The notes below the pieces were generated by a model. That model was not told the origin of the DNA. It did no database searches and saw nothing but the letters and a program-made list of their open reading frames with translations. A stretch of 45,057 nt of DNA. It comes from Caenispirillum bisanense (GTDB lineage Bacteria > Pseudomonadota > Alphaproteobacteria > Rhodospirillales > UBA2165). The DNA lies in contig CAMDWJ010000033.1 of NCBI GenBank assembly GCA_945877815.1, forward strand, positions 1 through 45,057. Direction: 5' to 3'. Shown piece after piece: positions 7,328 to 15,479 of this stretch. The translations under genes were made by a program, and so were the position numbers. Numbering within the stretch: the first letter of the stretch is position 1; every line of letters starts with the position of its first letter.

Positions 7328-8890
7328 ATGTCTCGTACCGTTTCTCGCGCCGCATTGTGTAGCTTATTCGCCATCACCGCCCTGTCGCTCTTCGTCGGTG
7401 CGCCTGCGTTCGCGCAAAAATCGAAAGACGAATTGCGCTTCGCCATTAACGATATGTTTCCCGTCGCCGATCCTTACGTCTTTCCGCATGACGAAGCCGG
7501 CGTGGTCACACGTACGATCTATTCGCCGCTCTTTGCCTTCCAGGAAAAAGAGAAGAAGTTCGTCGGCCTCGTCGCCAAAGCTTGGCGCGTTGTTTCCCCC
7601 GGCGTCTATGAATTCGATCTGCGCGACGACATCACGTTCCATTCGGGCAACAAGCTGACCGCCGACGACGTGATGTATACCTTGAATTTCTTCGCCGACC
7701 CGGCCGCCAAGATCCGCTTCAAGCAACGTTACGATTGGTTCCATCCGGTCGAGAAACTCGGCGAATACAAGGTCCGGATTCGCGCCAAGGTTCCGCAGTC
7801 CGACGATTTCGCGAAGCTCGCCTATAGATCCCGCATCCTCGACAAGAAAATCCACGAACCGCTCGGCTACGAGAAATACGGAGATTACGGCCGCATATCG
7901 GCTTCCGGGTCCGGTCCTTACAAGATGGTGAGCATCGATAAGCAGAAAATCGTGTTGGAAAAATTCACGAACGTTAAGGACGACGTGCAACGCCAGGCGG
8001 TCAACCGATACGTCGGCATCAACATGCCGGACGAGCAATCGCAAATTGCCCAATTGTTAACCGGCGGCGTCGATGCGATTCGGAACGTCTCGCCGGACAA
8101 TGCGAAGTCGTTGGGGCAGAACCCGAACCTAAAGGTCAAGAACGTTGCCTCCGGAGACATCGTTTATATCACGCTCGACGCAGCCGGCCGTTCCAAAAAC
8201 AAGGCAATGACCGATCAACGGGTGCGCAAAGCGCTGATGATGTCGATCGACCGCGATTCCCTGATCAGGAACATCGTTCCGGGCGCCGGCACAGCCGATA
8301 AGCTGAAGATGATCTGTTTCGAATGGACGCTCGACTGTTCCTCGACCACGCAGACCCAGTCTTACGATCCGAACACGGCCAAACGCCTGCTCGCCGAGGC
8401 CGGCTTTCCGAACGGTCTCGATCTGCAGCTCGACGTCCATGAACCGGTCCGCGAGATCGCGGAGGCTGTGGCCGGCGAATTGCGCAAGGTCGGCATCCGC
8501 GCATCGGTCCAGCCGATGCCGCTGGCGGTCTATGTCAAGAAGCGCGGCGACGGCGAGTTTACCGCCTTCATGGGCTTCTACCCGACCAGCGCGCAACCCG
8601 AGGCCGGCAACATCATGGACTTCTTCTTCGGCCAGGATCGTGACTATTACCGAGACGACATCTTGCTGAAGGCGATGAACGAGGGGCCTGCCGAATTCGA
8701 TGAAAAGAAGCGCCAGGCGATGTACCGTGCCGCCGTCGACCGGGTGAACGAGATGAACTACATCGTGCCCTTCTCGTCGCTACCGACCGCCTATGCCATG
8801 AGTAAGGATGTCGATATCGCACCGGACGTCTTCAGTTATACCGCAGTCTATCTCAACGACCTCGTTTGGGCCGACTACAAAGGAAAATAG
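7328..8890 (+). CDS. ABC transporter substrate-binding protein, family 5
   Basis: A 520-aa SBP_bac_5 receptor. The signal peptide ends in AFA (27-29) before QKSKDELRFAI. Segments VSPGVYEFDLRDDITF, GSGPYKMVSIDKQK, DQRVRKALMMSIDRDSLI and AKRLLAEAGFPNGLDL are diagnostic. ATG 7328 has AAGGAGG 6-7 bp upstream; an earlier in-frame ATG at 7274 lacks one. It is closely similar over its whole length to the next gene (9003-10544), a tandem duplicate 112 bp downstream, and more distant from the 767 and 2495 paralogues. No permease or ATPase gene is nearby. The ligand is unknown. Confidence 0.93.
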   Translation: MSRTVSRAALCSLFAITALSLFVGAPAFAQKSKDELRFAINDMFPVADPYVFPHDEAGVVTRTIYSPLFAFQEKEKKFVGLVAKAWRVVSPGVYEFDLRDDITFHSGNKLTADDVMYTLNFFADPAAKIRFKQRYDWFHPVEKLGEYKVRIRAKVPQSDDFAKLAYRSRILDKKIHEPLGYEKYGDYGRISASGSGPYKMVSIDKQKIVLEKFTNVKDDVQRQAVNRYVGINMPDEQSQIAQLLTGGVDAIRNVSPDNAKSLGQNPNLKVKNVASGDIVYITLDAAGRSKNKAMTDQRVRKALMMSIDRDSLIRNIVPGAGTADKLKMICFEWTLDCSSTTQTQSYDPNTAKRLLAEAGFPNGLDLQLDVHEPVREIAEAVAGELRKVGIRASVQPMPLAVYVKKRGDGEFTAFMGFYPTSAQPEAGNIMDFFFGQDRDYYRDDILLKAMNEGPAEFDEKKRQAMYRAAVDRVNEMNYIVPFSSLPTAYAMSKDVDIAPDVFSYTAVYLNDLVWADYKGK

Positions 8891-8899
8891 GCCCAGCAT

Positions 8900-8952
8900 G
8901 TAAAGTCAGTTACTTTACCAGGACGGGCGTAAACGCTAAAGTTTGCGCCCGT
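8900..8952 (+). other. Two adjacent intercistronic hairpins
   Basis: The first hairpin is GTAAAGT-CAGTT-ACTTTAC (8900-8918, 7-bp perfect stem). The second is ACGGGCGTAAAC-GCTAAA-GTTTGCGCCCGT (8923-8952, 12-bp stem with one wobble pair). They fill the gap between the two tandem SBP genes. There is no T-run, so they are poor intrinsic terminators. Roles as mRNA stabilisers or attenuators setting the ratio of the two cistrons are possible but inferred. Confidence 0.5.
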
Positions 8953-9002
8953 TCCATATATGCATTGTTGCCAAATAAGTTCACAAATTCATGGAGTACT
9001 TC

Positions 9003-10544
9003 ATGTCACGCTTCGCTGTGGCTGCAATCGGCCTCGCGGCGGCTTCGCTTTTCGCGATCACGCCCGCGCATGCGCAAAAATCAAAAAACGAGATGCGCGT
9101 CGTCATCAACGACATGTTTCCGGTTCTCGACCCCGTTGTCTTCCCGCAGGATGAAGCGGGCACCTTTCAACACGCAGTCTATCAGTCTCTGCTCGCCTAT
9201 CAGGAGCACGAGAAGAAATATATGCCGATGCTGGCGAAATCGTGGAAGATCGTTACGCCCGGGGTCTATGAATTCGAGATGCGCGAGGACATCGTCTTCC
9301 ATTCCGGCAATAAACTGACTGCGGACGACGTGGTCTGGACCATGAACTACTTCGCTGACCCGAAACTCAAGGTCCGTTTCAAGTCGCGCTACGACTGGCC
9401 GAAGAGCATCGAGAAATTGGGCGAATACAAGGTCCGCATTACTTCGAAGCAACCATTGTCCAGCGATCTGTTCATGCTGGCCTATCGCTCGCGCGTTTAC
9501 GACACGAAGATTCTCAGCAAGCTGGACAATCCCAACGATTACGGCCGCGTGTCGGCATCCGCGACCGGCCCCTATAAGATGGTCAGCATCGACAAGCAAA
9601 AGATCATTCTGGAAAAGTTCGACGGCAACAAGGACACGAACGCCCGCCAAGCCGTCCACCGCTATATCGGCTCCGGCATTCCCGACGAGCAGACTCAGAT
9701 CGCGCAAATGCTGACCGGCAATCTGGATGCTATCCGCAACATCTCGTCGGACAACGCGACATCAATCGCGCAGAACCCGAACATGAAGGTCGTCAACACG
9801 CCGGGCGGCGATATCGTTTATGTCACGCTCGACGCGGCCGGCCGCTCCAAGAACAAGATCATGACCGATCAGCGCGTGCGCAAGGCGGTCATGATGGCGA
9901 TCAACCGCGACGAATTGATCAAGCACATCGTGCCGGGCCACGGCACTGCCCAGAAACTCAAGGCGATCTGCCTCGATACGTCCTACGATTGCAACTATTC
10001 GACCCAGCCGCCGGATTTCAATCCGGCCGAGGCGAAGAAGCTGCTTGCGGAGGCCGGCTTCCCGAACGGACTCGATCTTCAGCTCGACGTGCATGAACCT
10101 GTCCGCGAGATCGGCGAGGCTATCGCCGGCGAGCTGCGCAAGGTCGGCATCCGCGCCACGGTCAATCCGATGACGCTCAATGTCTATGTGAAGCGGCGGG
10201 GCGAAGGTGAATTCACCATGTTCCTCGGATTCTATCCGACCTCGTCGCAGCCCGACACCATGAACATGTTCGACTTCTTCTTCGGGCAGGACCGCGACTA
10301 CTACAAAGACGACATCCTCTTGAAGGTTCAACAGGATGCTAATCTGGAGTTCAACGACGAGAAACGCCGTGCGCTCTATCGCACCGGCGTCGATCGCGTG
10401 AACCAGATGAACTACATCCTGCCCTTCTCGTCCCTGCCGGCGGCCTATGCGCTGACCAAGGACGTGAAGATTATGAAGAACCGCTACAGCGCCACTGCGG
10501 TCTATATCAACGACCTCGTGTGGGACGATTACAAAGGCCAATAA
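9003..10544 (+). CDS. ABC transporter substrate-binding protein, family 5
   Basis: A 513-aa SBP_bac_5 receptor and tandem paralogue of the preceding gene. The signal peptide ends in AHA (22-24) before QKSKNEMRVVI. It shares VFPQDEAGTF, TPGVYEFEMREDIVFHSGNKL, ATGPYKMVSIDKQK and DQRVRKAVMMAINRDELI with its neighbour. ATG 9003 is chosen over ATG 8991 because the latter overlaps the ATGGAG ribosome site that serves 9003. MetE-core genes follow 181 bp downstream on the same strand, so a functional link between this uptake receptor and methyl-transfer enzymes is possible. The ligand is unknown. Confidence 0.92.
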   Translation: MSRFAVAAIGLAAASLFAITPAHAQKSKNEMRVVINDMFPVLDPVVFPQDEAGTFQHAVYQSLLAYQEHEKKYMPMLAKSWKIVTPGVYEFEMREDIVFHSGNKLTADDVVWTMNYFADPKLKVRFKSRYDWPKSIEKLGEYKVRITSKQPLSSDLFMLAYRSRVYDTKILSKLDNPNDYGRVSASATGPYKMVSIDKQKIILEKFDGNKDTNARQAVHRYIGSGIPDEQTQIAQMLTGNLDAIRNISSDNATSIAQNPNMKVVNTPGGDIVYVTLDAAGRSKNKIMTDQRVRKAVMMAINRDELIKHIVPGHGTAQKLKAICLDTSYDCNYSTQPPDFNPAEAKKLLAEAGFPNGLDLQLDVHEPVREIGEAIAGELRKVGIRATVNPMTLNVYVKRRGEGEFTMFLGFYPTSSQPDTMNMFDFFFGQDRDYYKDDILLKVQQDANLEFNDEKRRALYRTGVDRVNQMNYILPFSSLPAAYALTKDVKIMKNRYSATAVYINDLVWDDYKGQ

Positions 10545-10567
10545 GAAGGCCCTGGATCCGCAACGAC

Positions 10568-10610
10568 GGCCCATATTCGGCGGCGCAAAATTGCGCACCG
10601 GATGTGGGCC
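10568..10610 (+). other. Long hairpin between SBP and MetE-core genes
   Basis: Arms GGCCCATATTCGG and CCGGATGTGGGCC pair with two wobble positions. Between them GCGCAA-AA-TTGCGC forms an inner stem, giving a hairpin of about 43 nt. No T-run follows. It sits 23 bp after the SBP stop and could act as a Rho-independent-like stop, an RNA processing site or a transcript stabiliser. The rest of the gap to 10726 includes a TTGACA hexamer at 10672-10677 without a clear -10. Confidence 0.45.
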
Positions 10611-10725
10611 ACATCCCTCGAAAACCCGCATAAAATAGGCGTTTTTGCCACCCCGTTTTCATTGACAGCGGCAATGATGTGAGTCATGCCTACTGGCCTA
10701 TAAAAAGCCAGCAGAGGATTCACCG

Positions 10726-11865
10726 ATGGCCTCCCATAAACCGTTCCGCGCCGACCATGTGGGCAGCCTGCCTCGCCCCGAATATGTTCTCGATGCCCGC
10801 GACGACAAGGCGGCCGGCAAAATCTCGGCCGAGGAACTGCGTGCGATCGAAGACAAGGCCATCGCCGAGGTCGCCGGCTGGCAGGAAGGCCTCGGCCTCA
10901 AGGGCATCACCGACGGCGAGTATCGCCGCGCCCTGTGGCACATGGATTTTCTTTCGCAGATCGGCAACGTGAAGCAAGGCGAAGGCCGCTTCGTCGTCGG
11001 GTCCGACAAGGCTGATCAGAATGGTTTCCGTCCTCAATGCATGTTGACCACCGGCAAGCTCGCTCGCCCAAAGGGCATCCAGACCGAGGATTTCGAATAT
11101 TTGAGGAGCGTCGTGAAGGAGACCCCGAAGGTCTGCGTGCCCTCGCCGACTTTGATGCATTTCCGCGGCGGGCGCGATGCGGTGGACAAGACGGCCTATC
11201 CCACGATGGATCTATTCTTCGCGGACGTCGCCAAGATCTATAACGAGGAATTTACGGATCTAGCCAAACTCGGCCTCAAATATCTGCAGATCGACGACAC
11301 CAACCTCGCCTATCTGTGCGACAGTAACATCCGCGGCGAAATCCAGAACGTCGGCGAGAACCCGGACGAACTGCTCGACACCTATATCAAGTTGATCAAC
11401 GATTCGGTTGCCGGCCTGCCCGACGACATGACCGTATGTCTGCATATGTGCCGCGGTAATTTCGGCCGCATCTCGAAGGGCTCTTACGAGCCGGTCGCCG
11501 ACAAGCTGTTCAACACCCTGAACGTCGACGGATTCTTCCTGGAATATGACGACGAACGTTCGGGCGATTTCGCGCCGATCCGCTTCGTGCCCAAGGATAA
11601 GCGCGTCGTACTCGGCCTGCTGACCACGAAGGATCCGAACATCGAAGAGGCCGCTCCGGTCAAGAAGCGCATCGATCAGGCCGCGAAATATCTGCCGCTC
11701 GACAATCTGGCCGTTAGCGCGCAATGCGGTTTCGGCACGGGGGCGGGGCGTCAGCCGAACCGCCGCCGCATGGATGCGACGCGCAAATTCTGCTCAATCG
11801 ACGACACCAAGGCAAAGCTCGGCCGCATCGTCGAGATTGCCCGCGACGTGTGGGGTAGCGTCTAG
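10726..11865 (+). CDS. MetE-core zinc methyltransferase-like protein
   Basis: A 379-aa stand-alone catalytic domain of the cobalamin-independent methionine synthase type. Zinc ligands are His240 and Cys242 (LHMCRGN), Glu273 (FFLEYDDE) and Cys334 (SAQCGFG). The N-terminal FRADHVGSLPRP and the substrate-loop segment YLQIDDTN are conserved. The start has AGAGGA upstream. It forms a tandem pair with the next gene, 61 bp downstream. After the last zinc Cys it carries an Arg-rich loop (near residues 342-352) longer than in its neighbour. It could move methyl or alkyl groups between a thiol and an unknown partner. A role in true methionine synthesis is possible but not required. Confidence 0.9.
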   Translation: MASHKPFRADHVGSLPRPEYVLDARDDKAAGKISAEELRAIEDKAIAEVAGWQEGLGLKGITDGEYRRALWHMDFLSQIGNVKQGEGRFVVGSDKADQNGFRPQCMLTTGKLARPKGIQTEDFEYLRSVVKETPKVCVPSPTLMHFRGGRDAVDKTAYPTMDLFFADVAKIYNEEFTDLAKLGLKYLQIDDTNLAYLCDSNIRGEIQNVGENPDELLDTYIKLINDSVAGLPDDMTVCLHMCRGNFGRISKGSYEPVADKLFNTLNVDGFFLEYDDERSGDFAPIRFVPKDKRVVLGLLTTKDPNIEEAAPVKKRIDQAAKYLPLDNLAVSAQCGFGTGAGRQPNRRRMDATRKFCSIDDTKAKLGRIVEIARDVWGSV

Positions 11866-11926
11866 ATATCAGCAACCGTCACGACCCGGCTTGTAAGTGG
11901 GGATGACGAGAAGGGAGGAAACAAAA

Positions 11927-13066
11927 ATGGCTAAAAACAAAGCACCGTTCCGCGCCGATCACGTGGGAAGCCTGCCCCGCCCCGATTACATCCTCGATGC
12001 CCGCGACGACAAGGCCGCCGGCAAGATCAGCGCGGCAGAACTGCGCAAGATCGAAGACCGCGCCATCGCCGATGTCGCCAAGGCCCAGGAGAATTTGGGT
12101 CTCAAGAGCATCACCGACGGTGAATATCGTCGCTTCCTTTGGCATCTCGATTTCCTCTCTTCCTTCGACAATGTGAGCGAGAAGCCCGGCCGCTTCCTGC
12201 TCGGCGTCGATAAGACCGAGGACATCTCCAAGGGCTTCCGCCCGAATTGCATGGCCACCGGCGGCAAGTTCGCGCGCTCCAAACCGATCCAGCTCGAGGA
12301 TTACAAATACCTGAAAGCGCAGACGAGCCAGACCGCGAAGGTTTGCGTACCCTCGCCGACGCTGATGCATTTCCGCGGCGGGCGCGATGCCGTCGACATG
12401 AAGACTTATCCGAACCTCGATCAGTTCTACACGGACGTCGCGAACGCCTATAATCAGGAGTTCCAGGATCTCGCCAAGGCCGGCTGCAAATACCTCCAGA
12501 TCGACGACACCAACTTCACCTATTTGTGCGATCCCAAGATCCGCAACTCAGTGAAGGAAATGGGCGAGGATCCGGACGAGCTGACCGATACTTATATCAA
12601 GCTGGTCAACGATTCGATCAAAGGCCTGCCTGACGATGTCACCGTCGCCTTCCATATGTGCCGGGGCAATTTCGGCAAGCTCGCCTCGGGCAGCTACGAC
12701 CACATTGCCGATAAACTGTTCAAGGGTCTGAAGGTCGATGGTTATCTGCTCGAATACGACGACGAGCGTTCGGGCGGGTTCGAGCCCTTGCGCCTGATGC
12801 CGCGCGACAAGCGCGTCATGCTGGGACTGGTCACCACCAAGAACCCCCAGCTCGAAAGTAAGGATCTGCTCAAGCGGCGCATCGATGAAGCATCGAAGTT
12901 CCTGCCGCTCGAGAATCTGGCGCTCGGCGCGCAATGCGGCTTCGGCACCGGCGCCATCCGCGTCGCCAAGGGCGACGGGCCCCGCCACTTCTGCACATGG
13001 GACGAGACCCAGGCGAAGCTCGGCCATATCGTGCAGACCGCACGAGAGGTGTGGGGGGAGATCTGA
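11927..13066 (+). CDS. MetE-core zinc methyltransferase-like protein
   Basis: A 379-aa tandem paralogue of the preceding gene. Zinc ligands are His243 and Cys245 (FHMCRGN), Glu276 (LLEYDDE) and Cys337 (AQCGFG). ATG 11927 is chosen over 11897 because AGGGAGGAA lies 7 bp upstream. N-terminal FRADHVGSLPRPDYILDAR is nearly identical in the pair, while the substrate-side loops differ, which suggests related but distinct substrates or a heteromeric enzyme. A strong terminator follows. A paired arrangement of MetE-core genes is unexpected for a housekeeping methionine synthase (inference). Confidence 0.9.
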   Translation: MAKNKAPFRADHVGSLPRPDYILDARDDKAAGKISAAELRKIEDRAIADVAKAQENLGLKSITDGEYRRFLWHLDFLSSFDNVSEKPGRFLLGVDKTEDISKGFRPNCMATGGKFARSKPIQLEDYKYLKAQTSQTAKVCVPSPTLMHFRGGRDAVDMKTYPNLDQFYTDVANAYNQEFQDLAKAGCKYLQIDDTNFTYLCDPKIRNSVKEMGEDPDELTDTYIKLVNDSIKGLPDDVTVAFHMCRGNFGKLASGSYDHIADKLFKGLKVDGYLLEYDDERSGGFEPLRLMPRDKRVMLGLVTTKNPQLESKDLLKRRIDEASKFLPLENLALGAQCGFGTGAIRVAKGDGPRHFCTWDETQAKLGHIVQTAREVWGEI

Positions 13067-13087
13067 TCTCCTCCGCTATCGAATACG

Positions 13088-13117
13088 AAAGGCCCGGAGC
13101 GATCCCGGCCTTTTTTT
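13088..13117 (+). terminator. Intrinsic terminator after the MetE-core pair
   Basis: AAAGGCC-c-GG, loop AGCGAT, then CC-c-GGCCTTT followed by a run of T (to 13117). The stem has a single C/C mismatch. It lies 21 bp after the stop of the upstream gene. Confidence 0.85.
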
Positions 13118-13133
13118 GTGCTAAAATCATCGA

Positions 13134-13256
13134 ATGAGAATCATCGGGCTCGTCTTCGCCATCGCCTTGCTCGCCGCCTGCACCGCCGATCAAGTCGGAG
13201 CGTCCGGCAAAAGCTGGTGCCGCAACAGCCCGGATATCTGTACGATGAATGAGTAA
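13134..13256 (+). CDS. Small putative lipoprotein (40 aa)
   Basis: A 40-residue ORF: MRIIGLVFAIALLAAC, then a short polar tail with two further cysteines (SWCRNSPDIC). LLAAC at 12-16 is a classic lipobox, predicting lipid attachment at Cys16 and a mature peptide of 25 residues, perhaps with an internal disulfide. No strong ribosome site is visible upstream, and it starts just after the terminator. It resembles short entericidin-like or hypothetical lipoproteins in general plan only; no specific family was recognised. Confidence 0.5.
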   Translation: MRIIGLVFAIALLAACTADQVGASGKSWCRNSPDICTMNE

Positions 13257-13300
13257 CGTATACGGCGTGGCACCCCGCGTTAGCTTGAGTAAGGCCCTAT

Positions 13301-13531
13301 ATGTTCGGTATCCCGCGTCGTTACGCGCACTTCGTCTTTGGCATCATCCAATCCGGCATCACTTCGGCAGCGGCAGCCGGAATCGCAAGCATCCCGTTTT
13401 TCGGGAGCGGCCTTTTTCTGGGCCACTGGCTGGGATCGTGGCTGCTATCCTGGTTTTTGATACTGCCGGTCGTGATTTTTGCCGCACCAGGCATCCGCAA
13501 GTTGTCGCACGTCCTTACCCGCGAGAATTGA
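13301..13531 (+). CDS. DUF2798-like small membrane protein
   Basis: A 76-aa protein with two predicted membrane helices (about residues 10-35 and 42-63). The opening IPRRYAHFVFGIIQSGITS and the segment GHWLGSWLLSWFLILPVVI fit the DUF2798 family of small inner-membrane proteins of unknown function. The ribosome site is weak. It is convergent with the next minus-strand gene, whose stop is 12 bp away. Confidence 0.7.
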   Translation: MFGIPRRYAHFVFGIIQSGITSAAAAGIASIPFFGSGLFLGHWLGSWLLSWFLILPVVIFAAPGIRKLSHVLTREN

Positions 13532-13543
13532 GGCGCGCGAGGA

Positions 13544-14665
13544 TCAGTAGCCGAGCGCCTTGCTGGCGAGTGCCGCTCCCTCGGTCAGCGCCTTAAGCTT
13601 GGCCCATGCGATCTGCGGATGTGAGCGTCCGCCGAAACCGCAATCGGCGCCGGCAATCACATTCTCGCGGCCAACCAGTTTGGCGAAACGCTGGATGCGC
13701 TGCGACACCAGTTCGGGATGCTCGATCCCGTCGGTCGCATGGCTGATCACGCCGGGAATCAGGATCTTGCCCTTCGGCAGCTTCACACTCTCCCACACCG
13801 CATATTCGTGCTCGTGGCGCGCGTTGGCGGCCTCGATCAGATAACCTTCCGCCTTCACGTTCAACATGATATCGACGATATGGGTCATCTCCAGGTCAAA
13901 GGCATGCGGGCCGTGCCAACTGCCCCAACATAGATGATAGCGGATCTGCTCGGCGGGGATATTGCGGAACGCATGATTGAGCGCCTCGACCCGTACCGCG
14001 CAGCGTTTGCGGAAGGCATCGAGCCCCATCTTGATACCGATGCGGTCCCACAAAGCCGGCAGCCAGGCATCGTCGACCTGCAGAATCAGTCCGGCCTTGG
14101 CGATCGCCTCATATTCGACGCGCAGAGCGTCGGCGAAGGCGAATAGATATTCCTCTTCGCTCTTATAGAATTCGTTCTCGCGGTAGACTTCGAGACTTGC
14201 CGGCGCCGTGGAGGTGAGAAAGACCTCGTTCCCGTTCGCGTGCGCCTTGATCGCATCGATCTCCTTCTGCACCTCGGCTTGGGCTTTATAGGTGACCGGT
14301 CCAGTGCAGACCCAATTCGGGCGCGTATGGCGTATCTGGTTGCCCGGTGCGTAAAACAGGATTCCCGCCTTGCCCGCATAATCGTAGAATTCTGAGAAAT
14401 CCTCGCGGTCCTTGCCCTGCATGATCAGAGGCTTGCCGTCTTTGCGCGGCCGTTCGGAAAATCCGCCGAAGCGATAATCGACATAGGAGAGCCAATCGCC
14501 GCCCTTGGTGTATTCACCTTCGTTGATGATATCGAGACCGATGGCGCGTTGTTGTTTCACCACCTCGGCCACGGCTCCGGCGCGTTTGGCATCGGTGTCC
14601 AACCCCTCCGGCTCCGGCAGGCTACCGACATGGGTGGTGAGGATTTTTTTTGTACTTCGATGCAT
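13544..14665 (-). CDS. MetE-core zinc methyltransferase-like protein, divergent subtype
   Basis: A 373-aa member of the Meth_synt_2 family but of a different subtype from the three others here. Zinc ligands are His244 and Cys246 (YHLCWGSWHG), Glu278 (YLIEAANARHEHE) and Cys342 (GADCGFGG). The N-terminus THVGSLPEPEGL and INEGEYTKGGDW are recognisable. The HLCWGSWHGPH loop replaces the HMCRGN loop of the others, pointing to another substrate. The start has GGGAGAGG upstream. It is followed in transcription by the DUF2798 region (convergent) and preceded by an alpha/beta hydrolase gene 31 bp upstream, probably in one operon. Confidence 0.88.
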   Translation of the reverse strand: MHRSTKKILTTHVGSLPEPEGLDTDAKRAGAVAEVVKQQRAIGLDIINEGEYTKGGDWLSYVDYRFGGFSERPRKDGKPLIMQGKDREDFSEFYDYAGKAGILFYAPGNQIRHTRPNWVCTGPVTYKAQAEVQKEIDAIKAHANGNEVFLTSTAPASLEVYRENEFYKSEEEYLFAFADALRVEYEAIAKAGLILQVDDAWLPALWDRIGIKMGLDAFRKRCAVRVEALNHAFRNIPAEQIRYHLCWGSWHGPHAFDLEMTHIVDIMLNVKAEGYLIEAANARHEHEYAVWESVKLPKGKILIPGVISHATDGIEHPELVSQRIQRFAKLVGRENVIAGADCGFGGRSHPQIAWAKLKALTEGAALASKALGY

Positions 14666-14696
14666 GTGCCTCTCCCGTTTCTCGTTGGGCGAAAGA

Positions 14697-15407
14697 CTAG
14701 CGTCCCGCCGCCGTGATCAAAAGCGCGGTCAATTCATCCGGCATCGTCACCATCGCGTCGTGCCCTGTGGCAAGCTCGTGGAAGGACCAATCCGGCAGGG
14801 ATTTGAGGCGGGTTGCCGTCGTGCTCATGCCGCGCTCGCCATTGACGCCGGTGCAGCGGATAAAGGTTTTGGGCAATCCGGCCAGCTTTGATTCGTCGTA
14901 CACCAGCGGTTCCTGGAAGGTGCGCGCCGGCTGCGGAGTCAGGCGCGCACTTACCCAGGCGATATCGGCCGGGTCCACCACTCCCATGGCTTCCATCGAC
15001 GGCAGCGCCATCAAGCCGTCCTTGATGCCCGTGGTGAAGCTTTCGCGCACGCGTGGAAGTGCGATGTCCAACATGCTTTGTCCCGACAGCGGCGACGAGC
15101 CGTCGAGTATGACCAGATGCTTGATCTTCAGACGCGCGCGCCCGGCGGCGGTCCCGGTGACGACCAATCCCCCGTAGGAATGGCCGACCAGAACGACATC
15201 CTTGAGATCGTTCCATTCGATGACCCGGGTCGCGTCCTCGATATGATGGCCGTGGCCGATCGCGGCATCGATGCGATGGCCATGCTCCGCCAAGCCCGAC
15301 AGGCTTGGCGCGAACACCGTATGACCCTTGGCGCGCAAGCGCTCGACGACGCGGCTCCAGCACCAGCCGCCGTGCCAAGCGCCATGAATCAAAACAAACA
15401 TACCCAT
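14697..15407 (-). CDS. Alpha/beta-fold hydrolase (esterase-like)
   Basis: A 236-aa soluble hydrolase of the EstC / hydroxynitrile-lyase-like branch. LIHGAWHGGWCW at 6-17 forms the oxyanion region, GHSYGG places the nucleophile at Ser77, and GHDAM places the catalytic His at 216. Length is typical. It probably cleaves an ester or related bond of a small molecule. It lies immediately upstream of the MetE-core gene 13544-14665 on the same strand, so a shared pathway is likely. Confidence 0.85.
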   Translation of the reverse strand: MGMFVLIHGAWHGGWCWSRVVERLRAKGHTVFAPSLSGLAEHGHRIDAAIGHGHHIEDATRVIEWNDLKDVVLVGHSYGGLVVTGTAAGRARLKIKHLVILDGSSPLSGQSMLDIALPRVRESFTTGIKDGLMALPSMEAMGVVDPADIAWVSARLTPQPARTFQEPLVYDESKLAGLPKTFIRCTGVNGERGMSTTATRLKSLPDWSFHELATGHDAMVTMPDELTALLITAAGR

Positions 15408-15479
15408 GTCCGCTCCCCGATAGAATTTTTATGGAAACAGATTATCGCGCCATGGGGTCCGATGCCATGGGCAGGAAAT

